A DNA stretch of 64,000 nucleotides from AC-32 sp963728765 (lineage in GTDB: Bacteria; Actinomycetota; Thermoleophilia; Gaiellales; Gaiellaceae), in assembly GCA_963728765.1 (NCBI GenBank), contig CAVSKX010000001.1:434001-498000 (forward strand), in the 5' to 3' direction. Position 1 is the first letter of the stretch; every line of letters begins with the position of its first letter. Below the pieces are notes generated by a model that was given only the letters and a program-made list of their open reading frames with translations, had not been told where the DNA came from and searched no databases. Positions 16,188 to 24,247 of this stretch are shown one piece after another. Made by a program: the position numbers and the translations under genes.

Positions 16188-16253
16188 TCACTCTCGGACC
16201 ACCTCCTTTCCGCGGTACGCCCAACTGTACACGTTGATGCGCACGTTCCCCAT
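16188..16253 (-). CDS. Candidate 21-residue peptide after the O-methyltransferase gene
   Basis: ATG 16253 lies 13 nt after the O-methyltransferase stop and encodes a peptide beginning MGNVRINVYSWAYRG and ending KEVVRE. Its last codons form GGAAAGGAGGTGG, an almost perfect long match to the anti-Shine-Dalgarno end of 16S rRNA. The TGA stop overlaps a GTG (GAGTGA). In the +1 frame the stop could be bypassed into DFIKYGQWRYQRVEVRPRD and on to a stop 75 nt later. Either a coupled second tiny ORF or a prfB-like +1 shift is conceivable. I recognise no family, and coding is unproven. Confidence 0.35.
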   Translation of the reverse strand: MGNVRINVYSWAYRGKEVVRE

Positions 16254-16266
16254 CGGCGCCGCCGTT

Positions 16267-16890
16267 TTAGCGATCCCGCAGGAGGACGGAAATCTCGAGA
16301 CCGCGGTCGAGCGGAACGGTGACGCTCTCGAGCGTCGGGTCCGACTGCCGAGCCTCCGAGTACGCGGCCAGCGGGTCCGCATGCGAGAGGACGTTGTCGG
16401 CGATCACGACCGCGCCCGGCTCGAGCTTCGTTCGCGCTTCGGCGAAAAGCGCCTCGTACTGCTCCTTCTCGGCGTCGAGGAAGACGACGTCGAACACGTC
16501 GTCTATGCGCTTGAGCGTCTCGAACGCGTCGCCCTCCACGAGCTCGGCCCAGTCCGAGAGGCCGGCCTCCTCGATGTTGGCGCGCCAGGCCTCGATCTTC
16601 GCCGGGTCGTTCTCGAGCGAGAGCACGCGGCCGCCCAGGTTGCGGACGCCGGCGGCGAGCCAGATGGTGGAGTAGCCGCGCGAGCCGCCGATCTCGAGCA
16701 CCTCGCAGTCGGTCTGCGGCGCGACGTACGCGAACAGGAACTGTCCGGTGGTTCGAGCGACCTGGCGCGCCCGCTGCTCGCGCGGCACATTGCGGGCGCG
16801 TTCGTCGGCGTCCTGAGCCTCGAGCCGGGCGAGCACGGCACGGACACGGTCGTCGAGCACGTGGCCGAGCCTATGTCTTGGGAACTCCAT
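16267..16890 (-). CDS. SAM-dependent O-methyltransferase (class I, COMT/caffeoyl-CoA type)
   Basis: 207 residues from ATG 16890; the longer frame upstream lacks family similarity. The motifs CEVLEIGGSRGYSTIWLA (SAM-binding), LSLENDPAK, FDVVFLDAEKEQY and ADNVLSHADP match the methyltransferase-3 family that binds a divalent metal and methylates catechol-like oxygens. The gene is followed on the same strand by a peptide-coding frame and a terminator. Close actinobacterial relatives occur near sigma-factor genes, but the physiological substrate is not known. Confidence 0.87.
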   Translation of the reverse strand: MEFPRHRLGHVLDDRVRAVLARLEAQDADERARNVPREQRARQVARTTGQFLFAYVAPQTDCEVLEIGGSRGYSTIWLAAGVRNLGGRVLSLENDPAKIEAWRANIEEAGLSDWAELVEGDAFETLKRIDDVFDVVFLDAEKEQYEALFAEARTKLEPGAVVIADNVLSHADPLAAYSEARQSDPTLESVTVPLDRGLEISVLLRDR

Positions 16891-17021
16891 AGTCACGCGT
16901 GCAGTAGAGCTACGGGGTTTCGCAGCGGCCGTAGTCGACCTCAGATCGGCTGAAGCGGCCGGACCGGCATCTGACCCCGCTTCTCCAACGACCCGGCTCG
17001 ACACCCGATCGTTCGCGTTCG

Positions 17022-18398
17022 CTACGCAGGGTCGACCGTTTCCGTGCGGTGCATGCTGCCGACATCCTTCCCCGTCGGCCGCCTGGCCCGCCAGACGGCG
17101 TCGAACACGACGGCTAGCACTCCGATTGCGATCATCGCGGTGAACGTCTCGGGTGCATTGCGCAGCGTGTCGATCGAGAACGCGACGAGCACGACGGCGG
17201 TGACCGCTGACGCCAGCAGGATCAGCACGAGGTTGCTGCCGGTGCTCGATCGCAGTCGGTACGCGGCGGCGCAGATCACGAGGAAGAGCACGAGCGCGGT
17301 GGCACTCCCCACCGAGGCGATCGCCGACAGGTCGACGAAGTTGGCGACGACGAGCACGGTGCCGCCGGTCAGGAGCAGGCCGGCCTTGGCGCCGAGACGC
17401 GAGCCCGGTCCGAAGAACGACGGGAACAGCCCGACTTTCGCGAGGATCCCGGTCATGCCGCCCGAGGCGTAGAGCGTCGCGTTCGTGGCGCCGGCGGTCG
17501 AAAGCAGAGCGGTGACGGCCATCAGCGTGAAGCCGAACTCACCGAGCGCGGGTCGCGCCGCCTCGGCGATCGCGGTCGGCCCGTACTGGATCACCTGGGC
17601 GACGGTGAGCGTGCCGAACACCGCAAGCGCGATCAGAACGTATGTCAGGCCGGTGATGCCGAGGGCGCCGGTCATCGCCCGCGGGAGATCGTGGGAGGGG
17701 TCGCGCAGGTCACCCGCGGTGAACGTGATCACGTTGAAGCCCATGTAGGCGAAGAACGTGAGCGCGATGCTCGCGACGATCTTCGAGAACGACGGATAGC
17801 CGCCGAAGGCGAGCAGGTCGAGGTTGATGTCGGGGAGCGTGACGACGATGAAGAAGGCGAACGAGGCGAGCACCGCAGCCACGATGAACGTCTGCGCGCG
17901 GGCGACGAACGATGCTCCGACCATGTTGATCGCGACCATCACCACGATCAGGGCGGTCGTGAACACGTTGTCCCACCAGGACGCGGCGTCGCTACCGACG
18001 AACAGCGAGGTCGCATAGCTGCCGAAGGAGACGGCGACCATGGCGCAGACGATGACCATCGCCGCGATGTAGCCGAGCCAGGAGGCGACCCCGACGAGGC
18101 GTCCCTTCCCGAATCCCTCGACCAGGTAGGTGATCAGCCCGCCCGAGGATGGATAGCGCATGCCGAGCTTGACGCAGACGTACGCGAGGAGCGACGTCAC
18201 GACGAGACCGAGCAGGAACGAGATCCAGACCGCCGCTCCGGCGACCGCGCCCGCCTCGCCGAGCAGCGCGAAGATACCCGCACCGATCATGCTGCCGATC
18301 CCGAGCACCATCGCGCCCGGAACGCTCATCTTCTTCCGCGGCGGCACCGTGTCGCCGGTCTCCACATCCTGACCTGGCGTCTGCTCCAGAGTTGTCAT
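17022..18398 (-). CDS. APC-superfamily amino acid permease
   Basis: 458 residues from ATG 18398. About twelve membrane segments are visible. The first contains the APC glycine motif (GIGSMIGAGIFALLG) that forms the substrate site, followed by a YPSSGG loop and GDLRDPSHDLPRA in the cytosolic loop. The family imports amino acids or polyamines by proton or sodium coupling. No substrate-defining residue is evident. Its 5' leader (18399-18505) carries two compact hairpins and could be regulated post-transcriptionally. Confidence 0.9.
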   Translation of the reverse strand: MTTLEQTPGQDVETGDTVPPRKKMSVPGAMVLGIGSMIGAGIFALLGEAGAVAGAAVWISFLLGLVVTSLLAYVCVKLGMRYPSSGGLITYLVEGFGKGRLVGVASWLGYIAAMVIVCAMVAVSFGSYATSLFVGSDAASWWDNVFTTALIVVMVAINMVGASFVARAQTFIVAAVLASFAFFIVVTLPDINLDLLAFGGYPSFSKIVASIALTFFAYMGFNVITFTAGDLRDPSHDLPRAMTGALGITGLTYVLIALAVFGTLTVAQVIQYGPTAIAEAARPALGEFGFTLMAVTALLSTAGATNATLYASGGMTGILAKVGLFPSFFGPGSRLGAKAGLLLTGGTVLVVANFVDLSAIASVGSATALVLFLVICAAAYRLRSSTGSNLVLILLASAVTAVVLVAFSIDTLRNAPETFTAMIAIGVLAVVFDAVWRARRPTGKDVGSMHRTETVDPA

Positions 18399-18931
18399 CT
18401 CGGCCACTCCATTCGCGGTCGATCGCACGCAGGCACGCGGACGTGCTACCACCTCGGAGGCTCCCAGCCTCGTCCGACTCCACCATCAGGGGAACCCCTG
18501 AACGCACTGGATGGGAACTTACGCATCGCCGGGCGCAAGCTGACCGTCAGCGCGCGGCCAGACGATGTTGAAGGCCAGCGGGAGTGAGTGCCGGCCTGGC
18601 CGCGACCGAATACACCATCAGGCCAAGGGAGGTTCCAGGAGCGTGAGCCGGGCCAGCGTGCGAGAACTCACCACGCGAAGGAGCCCCGCTGTCGAACCAA
18701 CGTTTGCTCTGATGGATCGCGAAGACCTCCTCTACGTGATCCGTGGCTCGCTGCGTCTCGAGGCGAGACACGTTCTCGGGCCCGGGTGGCGCGTACGTGA
18801 TCCCGGCCTGCAGACCGTTCCGTGGCTATCGGTGGCCGCGTGATGGGGAGCCGTGTTCTTTCTCGCGGTCGCACCTGCGGGCGCGAGCTTCACGCGCCTG
18901 TAGATGCCCCGCCTCTGCCCGCCGGAGCGGA
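18399..18931. other. Gene-poor stretch upstream of the permease
   Basis: No convincing gene is present; the small open frames on both strands have poor codon bias and no family resemblance. Upstream of the permease lie two hairpins: GAGGCT-CCC-AGCCTC (18457-18471) and CAGGGG-AA-CCCCTG (18487-18500). The latter resembles the G-run repeats but lacks their tail. An antiterminator or riboswitch is possible, but no known class was matched. Confidence 0.5.
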
Positions 18932-19513
18932 TCAGCCCGGCAACGCCACGGCCTGCCGTGCTCGCTCCGTCGCCGCGCGGGCGGGACACGTTGCGAGATG
19001 GTCGTTCACCACGCCGCACGCCTGCATCGTCGAGTAGACCGTCGTCGGCCCGACGAAGCGGAAGCCAGCCTTCCGGAGCTCCTTGGACAGTGCCTCCGAC
19101 CCGGGCGTCGTCGCCTTCCAGTCGCGCGATGTGCGCGGCCCCGGCCCGTCGACCCGGTACGACCACACGAGCTCCGGCAGCGGCCTCTCCGCCGCGCGCA
19201 GCTCGAGCACGGCGTGCGCGTTCGCGATCGCGGCCTCGATCTTGCCGCGGTGCCGCACGATCGCCGCGTCAGCCAGCAGCCGCTCGACGTCCTTGTCGCC
19301 GAAGGTCGCCACCTGCTCCGGATCGAAGCCGGCAAACCCGGCCCGGAACGCCTCCCGCTTGCGCAGGATCGTCAGCCACGAGAGGCCGGACTGGAACCCT
19401 TCCAGGCACAGCTTCTCGTAGAGGCCCCGCTCGTCCACGACCGGCCGCCCCCATTCCTCGTCGTGGTAACGGTTGTACGCGGCGTCGGTGCTCTCCCAGC
19501 AGCGGTCGGCCAC
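18932..19513 (-). CDS. tag: DNA-3-methyladenine glycosylase I
   Basis: 193 residues from GTG 19513. It removes 3-methyladenine from alkylated DNA in base-excision repair. The zinc ligands are all visible (RCWES and YHDEEWG near the N-terminus, VNDHLATC near the C-terminus), and the helix-hairpin-helix region around LCLEGFQSGLSWLTIL matches the family. It has a leaderless-type promoter and diverges from the ECF sigma factor gene. Confidence 0.95.
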   Translation of the reverse strand: MADRCWESTDAAYNRYHDEEWGRPVVDERGLYEKLCLEGFQSGLSWLTILRKREAFRAGFAGFDPEQVATFGDKDVERLLADAAIVRHRGKIEAAIANAHAVLELRAAERPLPELVWSYRVDGPGPRTSRDWKATTPGSEALSKELRKAGFRFVGPTTVYSTMQACGVVNDHLATCPARAATERARQAVALPG

Positions 19514-19519
19514 GCCACG

Positions 19520-19525
19520 ACGATA
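19520..19525 (-). promoter_or_regulatory. Candidate -10 element of tag (leaderless type)
   Basis: TATCGT on the minus strand lies 6 nt before GTG 19513. Confidence 0.45.
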
Positions 19526-19599
19526 GCCGCCGGCGCACGGCGCGCGCTGAACAGCCCTATGCTCGAGCCGACCCGCCGAACGCCGCTGGCCGTCACCTC

Positions 19600-20100
19600 A
19601 TGGAACGCCCGCTCGACCCCACTCGGCTCGGAGACCACCTCGACCGGCTCTACCGGGCCGCCTGGGCGTACGTCGGGTCCCGCGAGGACGCCGACGACCT
19701 CGTCCAGGAGACCTACGCGCGAGTGCTCGCCCGCCCTCGCTGGCTCCGGAAGGAGGACGATCTCGGCTACCTCCTGCGAGCGCTGCGCAACACCTTCTTC
19801 AACGAGAAGCGGGCCGAGCGTCGTCGCCTGCGGCCCGACCCACTCCCCGAGCAACTCGACCTGGTCGCCGACCCGCAGGCCCGCGAGCCGCAGGCGACGG
19901 TCGAGGCCGGGGAGCTCTACGCCGCGGTCGCCGACCTCCCGGACGACTTTCGGGACGTCCTGGTCGCCGTGGACATCACCGGGCTCTCTTACAAGGAAGC
20001 CGCGCAGGTGCTGCGGATCCGCGAAGGAACCGTGATGAGCCGCCTCTACCGCGCCCGCCAGCAGGTCGTGCGGCGCCTCGAGGGCGGGGCCGAGAGCTAG
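19600..20100 (+). CDS. ECF-family RNA polymerase sigma factor
   Basis: 166 residues from ATG 19600. Region 2 (LYRAAWAYVGSREDADDLVQ, then ETYARVLAR) and region 4 (DLPDDFRDVLVAVDITGLSYK, then EAAQVLRIREGTVMSRLYRAR) are clear, with the short linker typical of ECF sigma factors. A TATGCT at 19558 may be its promoter. It is convergent with an RskA-like anti-sigma gene, and the two share the last four bases (CTAG holds both stops). Neighbour logic suggests it reads the divergent promoter at 20822-20889 (inference). Confidence 0.93.
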   Translation: MERPLDPTRLGDHLDRLYRAAWAYVGSREDADDLVQETYARVLARPRWLRKEDDLGYLLRALRNTFFNEKRAERRRLRPDPLPEQLDLVADPQAREPQATVEAGELYAAVADLPDDFRDVLVAVDITGLSYKEAAQVLRIREGTVMSRLYRARQQVVRRLEGGAES

Positions 20101-20777
20101 CTGGGGATCTTCGCGACAAGCATCTTGCGGCCGGACGAGGCCTGGTTGCCGTCGGCTTCTTCGCGCGTGACGCTCAGCGCAGTGAAGGTCTCGGGCGACA
20201 CGCCGGCCCAGAGGGTGACCTTGCGGCCCTCGTTGAACGTTCCCACCGGAACCAGCACCCCGGCTGGATTCTTGAGCCAGGCCTCGTAGAAGAGGCCGTT
20301 GTCGAGGCGGGGAAGACCCGTGGCGTCCAGCTCGATCCGCCAGCCCGAGGAGGTCTTCGTCAGCGTCGCGTTGCCGCTGGCCCCCGGTGCCAGGCCGGTC
20401 GCCGCGAGGGAGGCGTGGAACCTCTTACCGGACGTGCTCGAGCCGAACACGCCCAGCCCGACGGCGACGGCCACGACGACGGTAGCCGCAGCCGCGGCTC
20501 CGATCAGGACGGGGCGGCGCCATCCTGCAGCGCGGCGCGCCTGCCGCCGCGCGTCGACGTGGGCTCGCAACCCCGCCGGGGCCTCGACCTCGCTCGCGGC
20601 GCTTCGCGCGAAGCCGACCGCACGTTCCTGTTCGGCCAGGAGCTCGGCGAGCTCCGGAGACTCGGCGATCTGCGCCTCGAGCTCGGCGCGGCGCTCGGGC
20701 GCGAGCGACCCATCCGCAAGCGCCGCGAGCTCGGCGAGCTGCTCCCCGCCGTTCAGGTCCTGTCGACGGCGCCTCAT
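20097..20777 (-). CDS. Membrane anti-sigma factor with RskA-like outer domain
   Basis: 226 residues from ATG 20777. The N-terminal cytosolic part (LAALADGSLAPERRAELEAQ) resembles anti-sigma binding domains but lacks the HxxxCxxC zinc motif. One membrane segment (about residues 90-112) precedes an outer RskA domain (DNGLFYEAWLKN, VPVGTF, ALSVTREEADG). It should hold the adjacent ECF sigma factor at the membrane until an envelope signal triggers proteolysis. Unusually the two genes are convergent rather than co-transcribed, so their levels can be set separately. Its promoter appears to be the leftward half of the divergent ECF-type element. Confidence 0.85.
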   Translation of the reverse strand: MRRRRQDLNGGEQLAELAALADGSLAPERRAELEAQIAESPELAELLAEQERAVGFARSAASEVEAPAGLRAHVDARRQARRAAGWRRPVLIGAAAAATVVVAVAVGLGVFGSSTSGKRFHASLAATGLAPGASGNATLTKTSSGWRIELDATGLPRLDNGLFYEAWLKNPAGVLVPVGTFNEGRKVTLWAGVSPETFTALSVTREEADGNQASSGRKMLVAKIPS

Positions 20778-20821
20778 CGACACGACAACACGATAGGCGA
20801 CCTTGAGCCCATACCCCCGAA

Positions 20822-20889
20822 GACCCCGCTCAGCAGGAGTTATTCCCTGGGATGAAAGCCGCCGGGAATAACCGCGAGGCGCCGGTGTC
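20822..20889. promoter_or_regulatory. Mirror-image divergent ECF-type promoter
   Basis: GTTATTCCC (20839-20847) and GGGAATAAC (20864-20872) form a perfect 9-bp inverted repeat. On each side the motif GGGAATAAC is followed after exactly 14 nt by GTC (20887-20889 rightward; 20824-20822 leftward). GGGAAT plus a downstream GTC/GTT is the layout of ECF -35 and -10 elements (SigR/SigH type). Rightward it would drive the RTX protein, leftward the anti-sigma factor. Confidence 0.6.
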
Positions 20890-20927
20890 CCTTGAGCCGA
20901 GGGGTCGTAGTCAGTCGAAAGGAAGCC

Positions 20928-22115
20928 ATGAAGAACCACACTTCACTCAGGGGATCGCGGGCCAGGGGGCTCGCTTCGGCGATCGTGGCGGCAGCCGCAG
21001 TCGCCGGCGTCTTCGGGATGCTCGCGGGGCCAGCGGATGCTGCGCGGGCTCACAAGGCCTCGCATCACCCGCACTTCAAGCACCCGAAGCTCAAGCACGG
21101 CGTGTTGACCGTCAGGGGAACCCGGGCGAGCGACAGGATCGCACTACGCCTGAAAGCCGGGGACCCCGCCACGCTCCAGGTCGACTTGAACGACGACGGC
21201 TCGGCTGACTTTCACTTCCGCCGAGCAGACATCGCCATGATCGTCGTCAGGGCACGGGCCGGCGACGACTTCATCCGGATGGACGAGAGCAACGGTGCCT
21301 TCACCGACACCATCCCGACGACGCTCGACGGTGGGCGGGGTGACGACCAGATCTCCGGCGGCAAGGGAGTCGAGCTGTTCATCGGAGGATCGGGCAACGA
21401 CACCATCGACGGCAACCAGGGCAACGACCGGGCGCTGATGGGCGCCGGTGACGACACCTTCGTCTGGGATCCAGGCGACGGCAGCGACGTCGTCGAGGGC
21501 CGGGACGGGGCCGACACGATGCGCTTCAACGGCGCCAACATCGCCGAGCGGTTCGAGCTCTCGGCCAACGGCCCGAGGCTCCGCTTCACGCGCGACATCG
21601 GCAACATCACGATGGACACCGACGACGTGGAGCAGGTCGACCTCAACGCGCTCGGCGCAGCCGACCTGGTCACCGTCCACGACCTGAGCGGTACCGACGT
21701 CACCAAGGTCAACGTCGACGAGAGCAATCCCGCCGGCAGCGGCCTGGGCGACGCAGCGGTCGACCAGGTGGTCGTCGAGGGAACGAACGGCGCCGACGTG
21801 GTCAGCGCCGAAGGCAGCAACGGCTCGGCCCGCGTGACCGGCCTCGCGGCGGCGGTGAGCATCACCGGCGCAGAGCCGGCCAACGACACGCTCGCGATCA
21901 ACGCACTCGACGGCGACGATGTGGTCGAGGCAACCGCGCTCGCCGCGAACGCGATCCTGTTCACCGCGGACGGGGGCAACGGCGACGACGTCCTGATCGG
22001 CAGTGCCGGCAACGACGTTCTCGCCGGCGGCGCGGGCGACGACGTCCTGATCGGCGGCCCGGGGCTCGACAGCCTCGACGGCGGTCCGGGGAACAACATC
22101 CTCATCCAGGACTAG
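20928..22115 (+). CDS. Secreted RTX/hemolysin-type calcium-binding repeat protein
   Basis: 395 residues from ATG 20928, with a GAAAGGAAG ribosome binding site. The signal peptide ends near GPADA-ARA. A His/Lys-rich segment follows. Glycine/aspartate nonapeptide repeats of the RTX type occur around residues 150-185 (GGSGNDTIDGNQGND) and again at the C-terminus (GGNGDDVLIGSAGNDVLAGG), binding calcium as parallel beta-rolls. No enzyme domain or type I secretion operon is nearby, so it is probably a Sec-exported surface or matrix protein. It lies behind the ECF-type promoter and is the likely effector of the sigma/anti-sigma circuit. Confidence 0.85.
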   Translation: MKNHTSLRGSRARGLASAIVAAAAVAGVFGMLAGPADAARAHKASHHPHFKHPKLKHGVLTVRGTRASDRIALRLKAGDPATLQVDLNDDGSADFHFRRADIAMIVVRARAGDDFIRMDESNGAFTDTIPTTLDGGRGDDQISGGKGVELFIGGSGNDTIDGNQGNDRALMGAGDDTFVWDPGDGSDVVEGRDGADTMRFNGANIAERFELSANGPRLRFTRDIGNITMDTDDVEQVDLNALGAADLVTVHDLSGTDVTKVNVDESNPAGSGLGDAAVDQVVVEGTNGADVVSAEGSNGSARVTGLAAAVSITGAEPANDTLAINALDGDDVVEATALAANAILFTADGGNGDDVLIGSAGNDVLAGGAGDDVLIGGPGLDSLDGGPGNNILIQD

Positions 22116-22129
22116 CCCGAACCGCGCTT

Positions 22130-22164
22130 CGGGAGGGTTCCGCCTCTGAGGCGGGACCCTCCCG
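22130..22164. terminator. Bidirectional stem-loop between convergent genes
   Basis: CGGGAGGGT pairs with ACCCTCCCG and CCGCCTC pairs with GAGGCGG around a minimal loop, giving a stem of about 16 bp between the RTX gene and the convergent Rieske gene. There is no long T-run. Confidence 0.6.
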
Positions 22165-22185
22165 TTCGTGGTGCCCGTGGGCGTG

Positions 22186-22500
22186 CTAGGTGACGGTCAC
22201 CTTCACCATGCCGTCCTCGACGCGCACCGGGAACGTCTCGACCGGCAAGACCGCCGGCAGCGATAGCGGTCGCCCCGTGCAGATTTCGATCCGCGCGCCG
22301 TGCCTCGGGCACACAGCGACACCCTCCTCGGGATCGAAGTCGCCCTCGCAGAGCGGGCCGTCGTCGTGGGAGCAGCGATCCTCGAGCGCGCAGTAGCGGC
22401 CACCGAGGTTGTAGACGCCGACGGAGATCTCACCCGCGTGGACGATCTTGACCGTCCCGGGCGGCAGCTCGTCGACCGGCGCGACGTCGATGTCGGCCAT
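22186..22500 (-). CDS. Rieske [2Fe-2S] ferredoxin
   Basis: 104 residues from ATG 22500. Both cluster-binding motifs are present: CSHDDGPL (Cys-x-His) and CPRHGARI (Cys-x2-His), 18-19 residues apart, on the small Rieske ferredoxin fold (no membrane anchor). It can act as an electron donor to oxygenases or take part in Fe-S biogenesis; its place directly after sufS-sufU fits the latter and is common in Gram-positive SUF clusters. It is convergent with the RTX gene. Confidence 0.92.
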   Translation of the reverse strand: MADIDVAPVDELPPGTVKIVHAGEISVGVYNLGGRYCALEDRCSHDDGPLCEGDFDPEEGVAVCPRHGARIEICTGRPLSLPAVLPVETFPVRVEDGMVKVTVT

Positions 22501-22547
22501 CAGTGCTTCTTCCGGTGATGGCGCCCAGCCATTGCCGGGAGGAGCAC

Positions 22548-22976
22548 TTAGCGGAGGTCCAGCTCGTCCAGGCCGGCCCACTCCTCGGGCAGCGCGGTCC
22601 CCTTCGCCCGATGGAGCGCCACCTTCAGCACGCCGAGGCCGAGCAGCGCGCACTTGAGCCGGATCGGCGTCAGCGGGATCCCGATCTCCTCGAGCAGCTC
22701 GTCCTTGGGCAACTCCGCGATCTCGGTCGCGGTCCGACCCTTCACCATCTCCATCAGCATCGACGTCGAGGCCTGGCTGATCGCGCAGCCTCGGCCCGAG
22801 AACTTGACCTCGTCGATCGTCTCGCCGTCCTCGGCGAACTGCACGTAGATCGCGACCTCGTCGCCGCAGAGCGGGTTCAGCCCTTCGGCCTGGGCGTCGG
22901 CACCCTCGATCACCCCGTGGCCGCGCGGGTTCTTGTAGTGGTCGAGGATCACTTCGCGGTAGAGGTCGTCGACCAT
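22548..22976 (-). CDS. sufU: SufU sulfur-relay zinc protein
   Basis: 142 residues. The ATG at 22976 overlaps the sufS stop as TGATG. Three conserved Cys with the nearby Asp of the zinc site are visible (LCGDEV, GRGCAISQAS, RLKCALLG), and the 18-residue insertion that separates SufU from IscU is present. SufU accepts persulfide sulfur from SufS and passes it to the SufBCD scaffold. Its coupling to sufS supports stoichiometric production. Confidence 0.95.
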   Translation of the reverse strand: MVDDLYREVILDHYKNPRGHGVIEGADAQAEGLNPLCGDEVAIYVQFAEDGETIDEVKFSGRGCAISQASTSMLMEMVKGRTATEIAELPKDELLEEIGIPLTPIRLKCALLGLGVLKVALHRAKGTALPEEWAGLDELDLR

Positions 22977-24220
22977 CAGAGGAGGATCTTCTTGGCCTTC
23001 TGGAGCCCCTCGACCAAACGGTCGATCTCCTCCGGCACGGTGTACAGGTAGAAGCTCGCGCGGTTGGTCGCGGCCACGCCCAGCTTCGTCATCAGCGGCT
23101 GGCAGCAGTGGTGGCCCGCCCGGATCGCGATGCCCTCGGAGTCGAGCACCTGCGCCACGTCGTGCGGGTGGATGCCGTCGACGTTGAACGACACGATCCC
23201 CGCCCGCCGGTCGGCCGACGGCCCGTAGCTGGTGATCCCGCCGACTTCCGCGAGGCGCTCGAGCGCGTACGCCGCGAGGGCGTGCTCGTGCTCCGCGATC
23301 GCGTCGAGACCCACGTCCGTCAGGTAGTCGATCGCGGCGCCGAGCCCCACGGCCTCGGCCGCCGGGGCCGTTCCGGCCTCGAACTTGTGCGGCAGCTCCC
23401 CCCAGGTCGTCGTCTCGAACCGCACCTGCCGGATCATGTGGCCGCCCATCAGGAACGGCTCCATGGACTCGAGCAGCTCCGCCCGCCCCCACAGGAAGCC
23501 GACGCCGCTCGGGCCGCACATCTTGTGCCCCGAGACGGCGACGAAGTCGCAGCCGAGCGCCTGGACGTCGACGGCGCGGTGCGGCGCCGCCTGCGCGGCG
23601 TCGCAGACGTAGATGGCACCGCGCTCGTGCGCCCACGCAGCGAGCTTCTCGACCGGGCTGATCGTGCCGAGCGAGTTCGAGACGAGGTTCGTGGCCACGA
23701 CCTTCACGTTCCCGTCGCCGACGGTCTCGTCGAGCAGGTCGAGCCGCAGCTCGCCGTGCTCGTCGAGCGGGAGCATCCGGAAGTCGGCGCCGGTGCGGTT
23801 GGCCATGTACTGCCAGGGCACGAAGTTCGAGTGATGCTCGAGCTCGGAGACGAGCACGACGTCGCCCGGGCCGAGGTTGTTCAGGCCCCACGAGTACGCG
23901 ACGAGATTCAGTGCCTCGGTCGCGTTGCGGAGAAAGATCACCTCGCGCGCCGAGGGGGCGTTCACGAATGCGCGCACCTTCTCCCGCGCTCCCTCGTACG
24001 CGTCGGTCGCCCGCTCCGAGAGCGTGTACACGCCCCGGTGCACGTTCGTGTACGACGTCTCGTAGAACACGTTCATCGCGTCGAGCACCTGCCGCGGCTT
24101 CTGCGAGCTGACGGCCGAGTCGAGATACGCGAGCGGCTTGCCGTGGATCTTCTGCTCGAAGATCGGGAAATCTGCGCGCAGCTTCTGCGCGTCGAGAGCG
24201 GGTCGAGCCGTCACGGCCAC
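22976..24220 (-). CDS. sufS: SufS cysteine desulfurase
   Basis: 414 residues from GTG 24220. This start was chosen over the upstream frame because a TACGAT -10 element lies 6 nt before it. It is a class V aminotransferase-fold enzyme: PLP lysine in SGHKMCGPSG, and the persulfide-forming cysteine in RAGHHCCQPLM within the short lobe loop of group II desulfurases. It releases sulfur from L-cysteine to SufU for Fe-S cluster assembly. It is divergent from the cytochrome fusion gene, and the remaining suf genes are about 2.4 kb away on the same strand. Confidence 0.95.
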   Translation of the reverse strand: MAVTARPALDAQKLRADFPIFEQKIHGKPLAYLDSAVSSQKPRQVLDAMNVFYETSYTNVHRGVYTLSERATDAYEGAREKVRAFVNAPSAREVIFLRNATEALNLVAYSWGLNNLGPGDVVLVSELEHHSNFVPWQYMANRTGADFRMLPLDEHGELRLDLLDETVGDGNVKVVATNLVSNSLGTISPVEKLAAWAHERGAIYVCDAAQAAPHRAVDVQALGCDFVAVSGHKMCGPSGVGFLWGRAELLESMEPFLMGGHMIRQVRFETTTWGELPHKFEAGTAPAAEAVGLGAAIDYLTDVGLDAIAEHEHALAAYALERLAEVGGITSYGPSADRRAGIVSFNVDGIHPHDVAQVLDSEGIAIRAGHHCCQPLMTKLGVAATNRASFYLYTVPEEIDRLVEGLQKAKKILL

Positions 24221-24226
24221 AGGGCT

Positions 24227-24232
24227 ATCGTA
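24227..24232 (-). promoter_or_regulatory. Candidate -10 element of sufS (leaderless type)
   Basis: TACGAT on the minus strand lies 6 nt before GTG 24220. It overlaps a TATCGT on the plus strand upstream of the divergent cytochrome gene. Confidence 0.45.
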
Positions 24233-24247
24233 CCGAGGCACCGGGTC

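Noticed and set aside
18457..18500. Riboswitch or T-box upstream of the APC permease
   Set aside because: Two small hairpins are present, but no T-box, ydaO, lysine or glycine riboswitch consensus could be matched.
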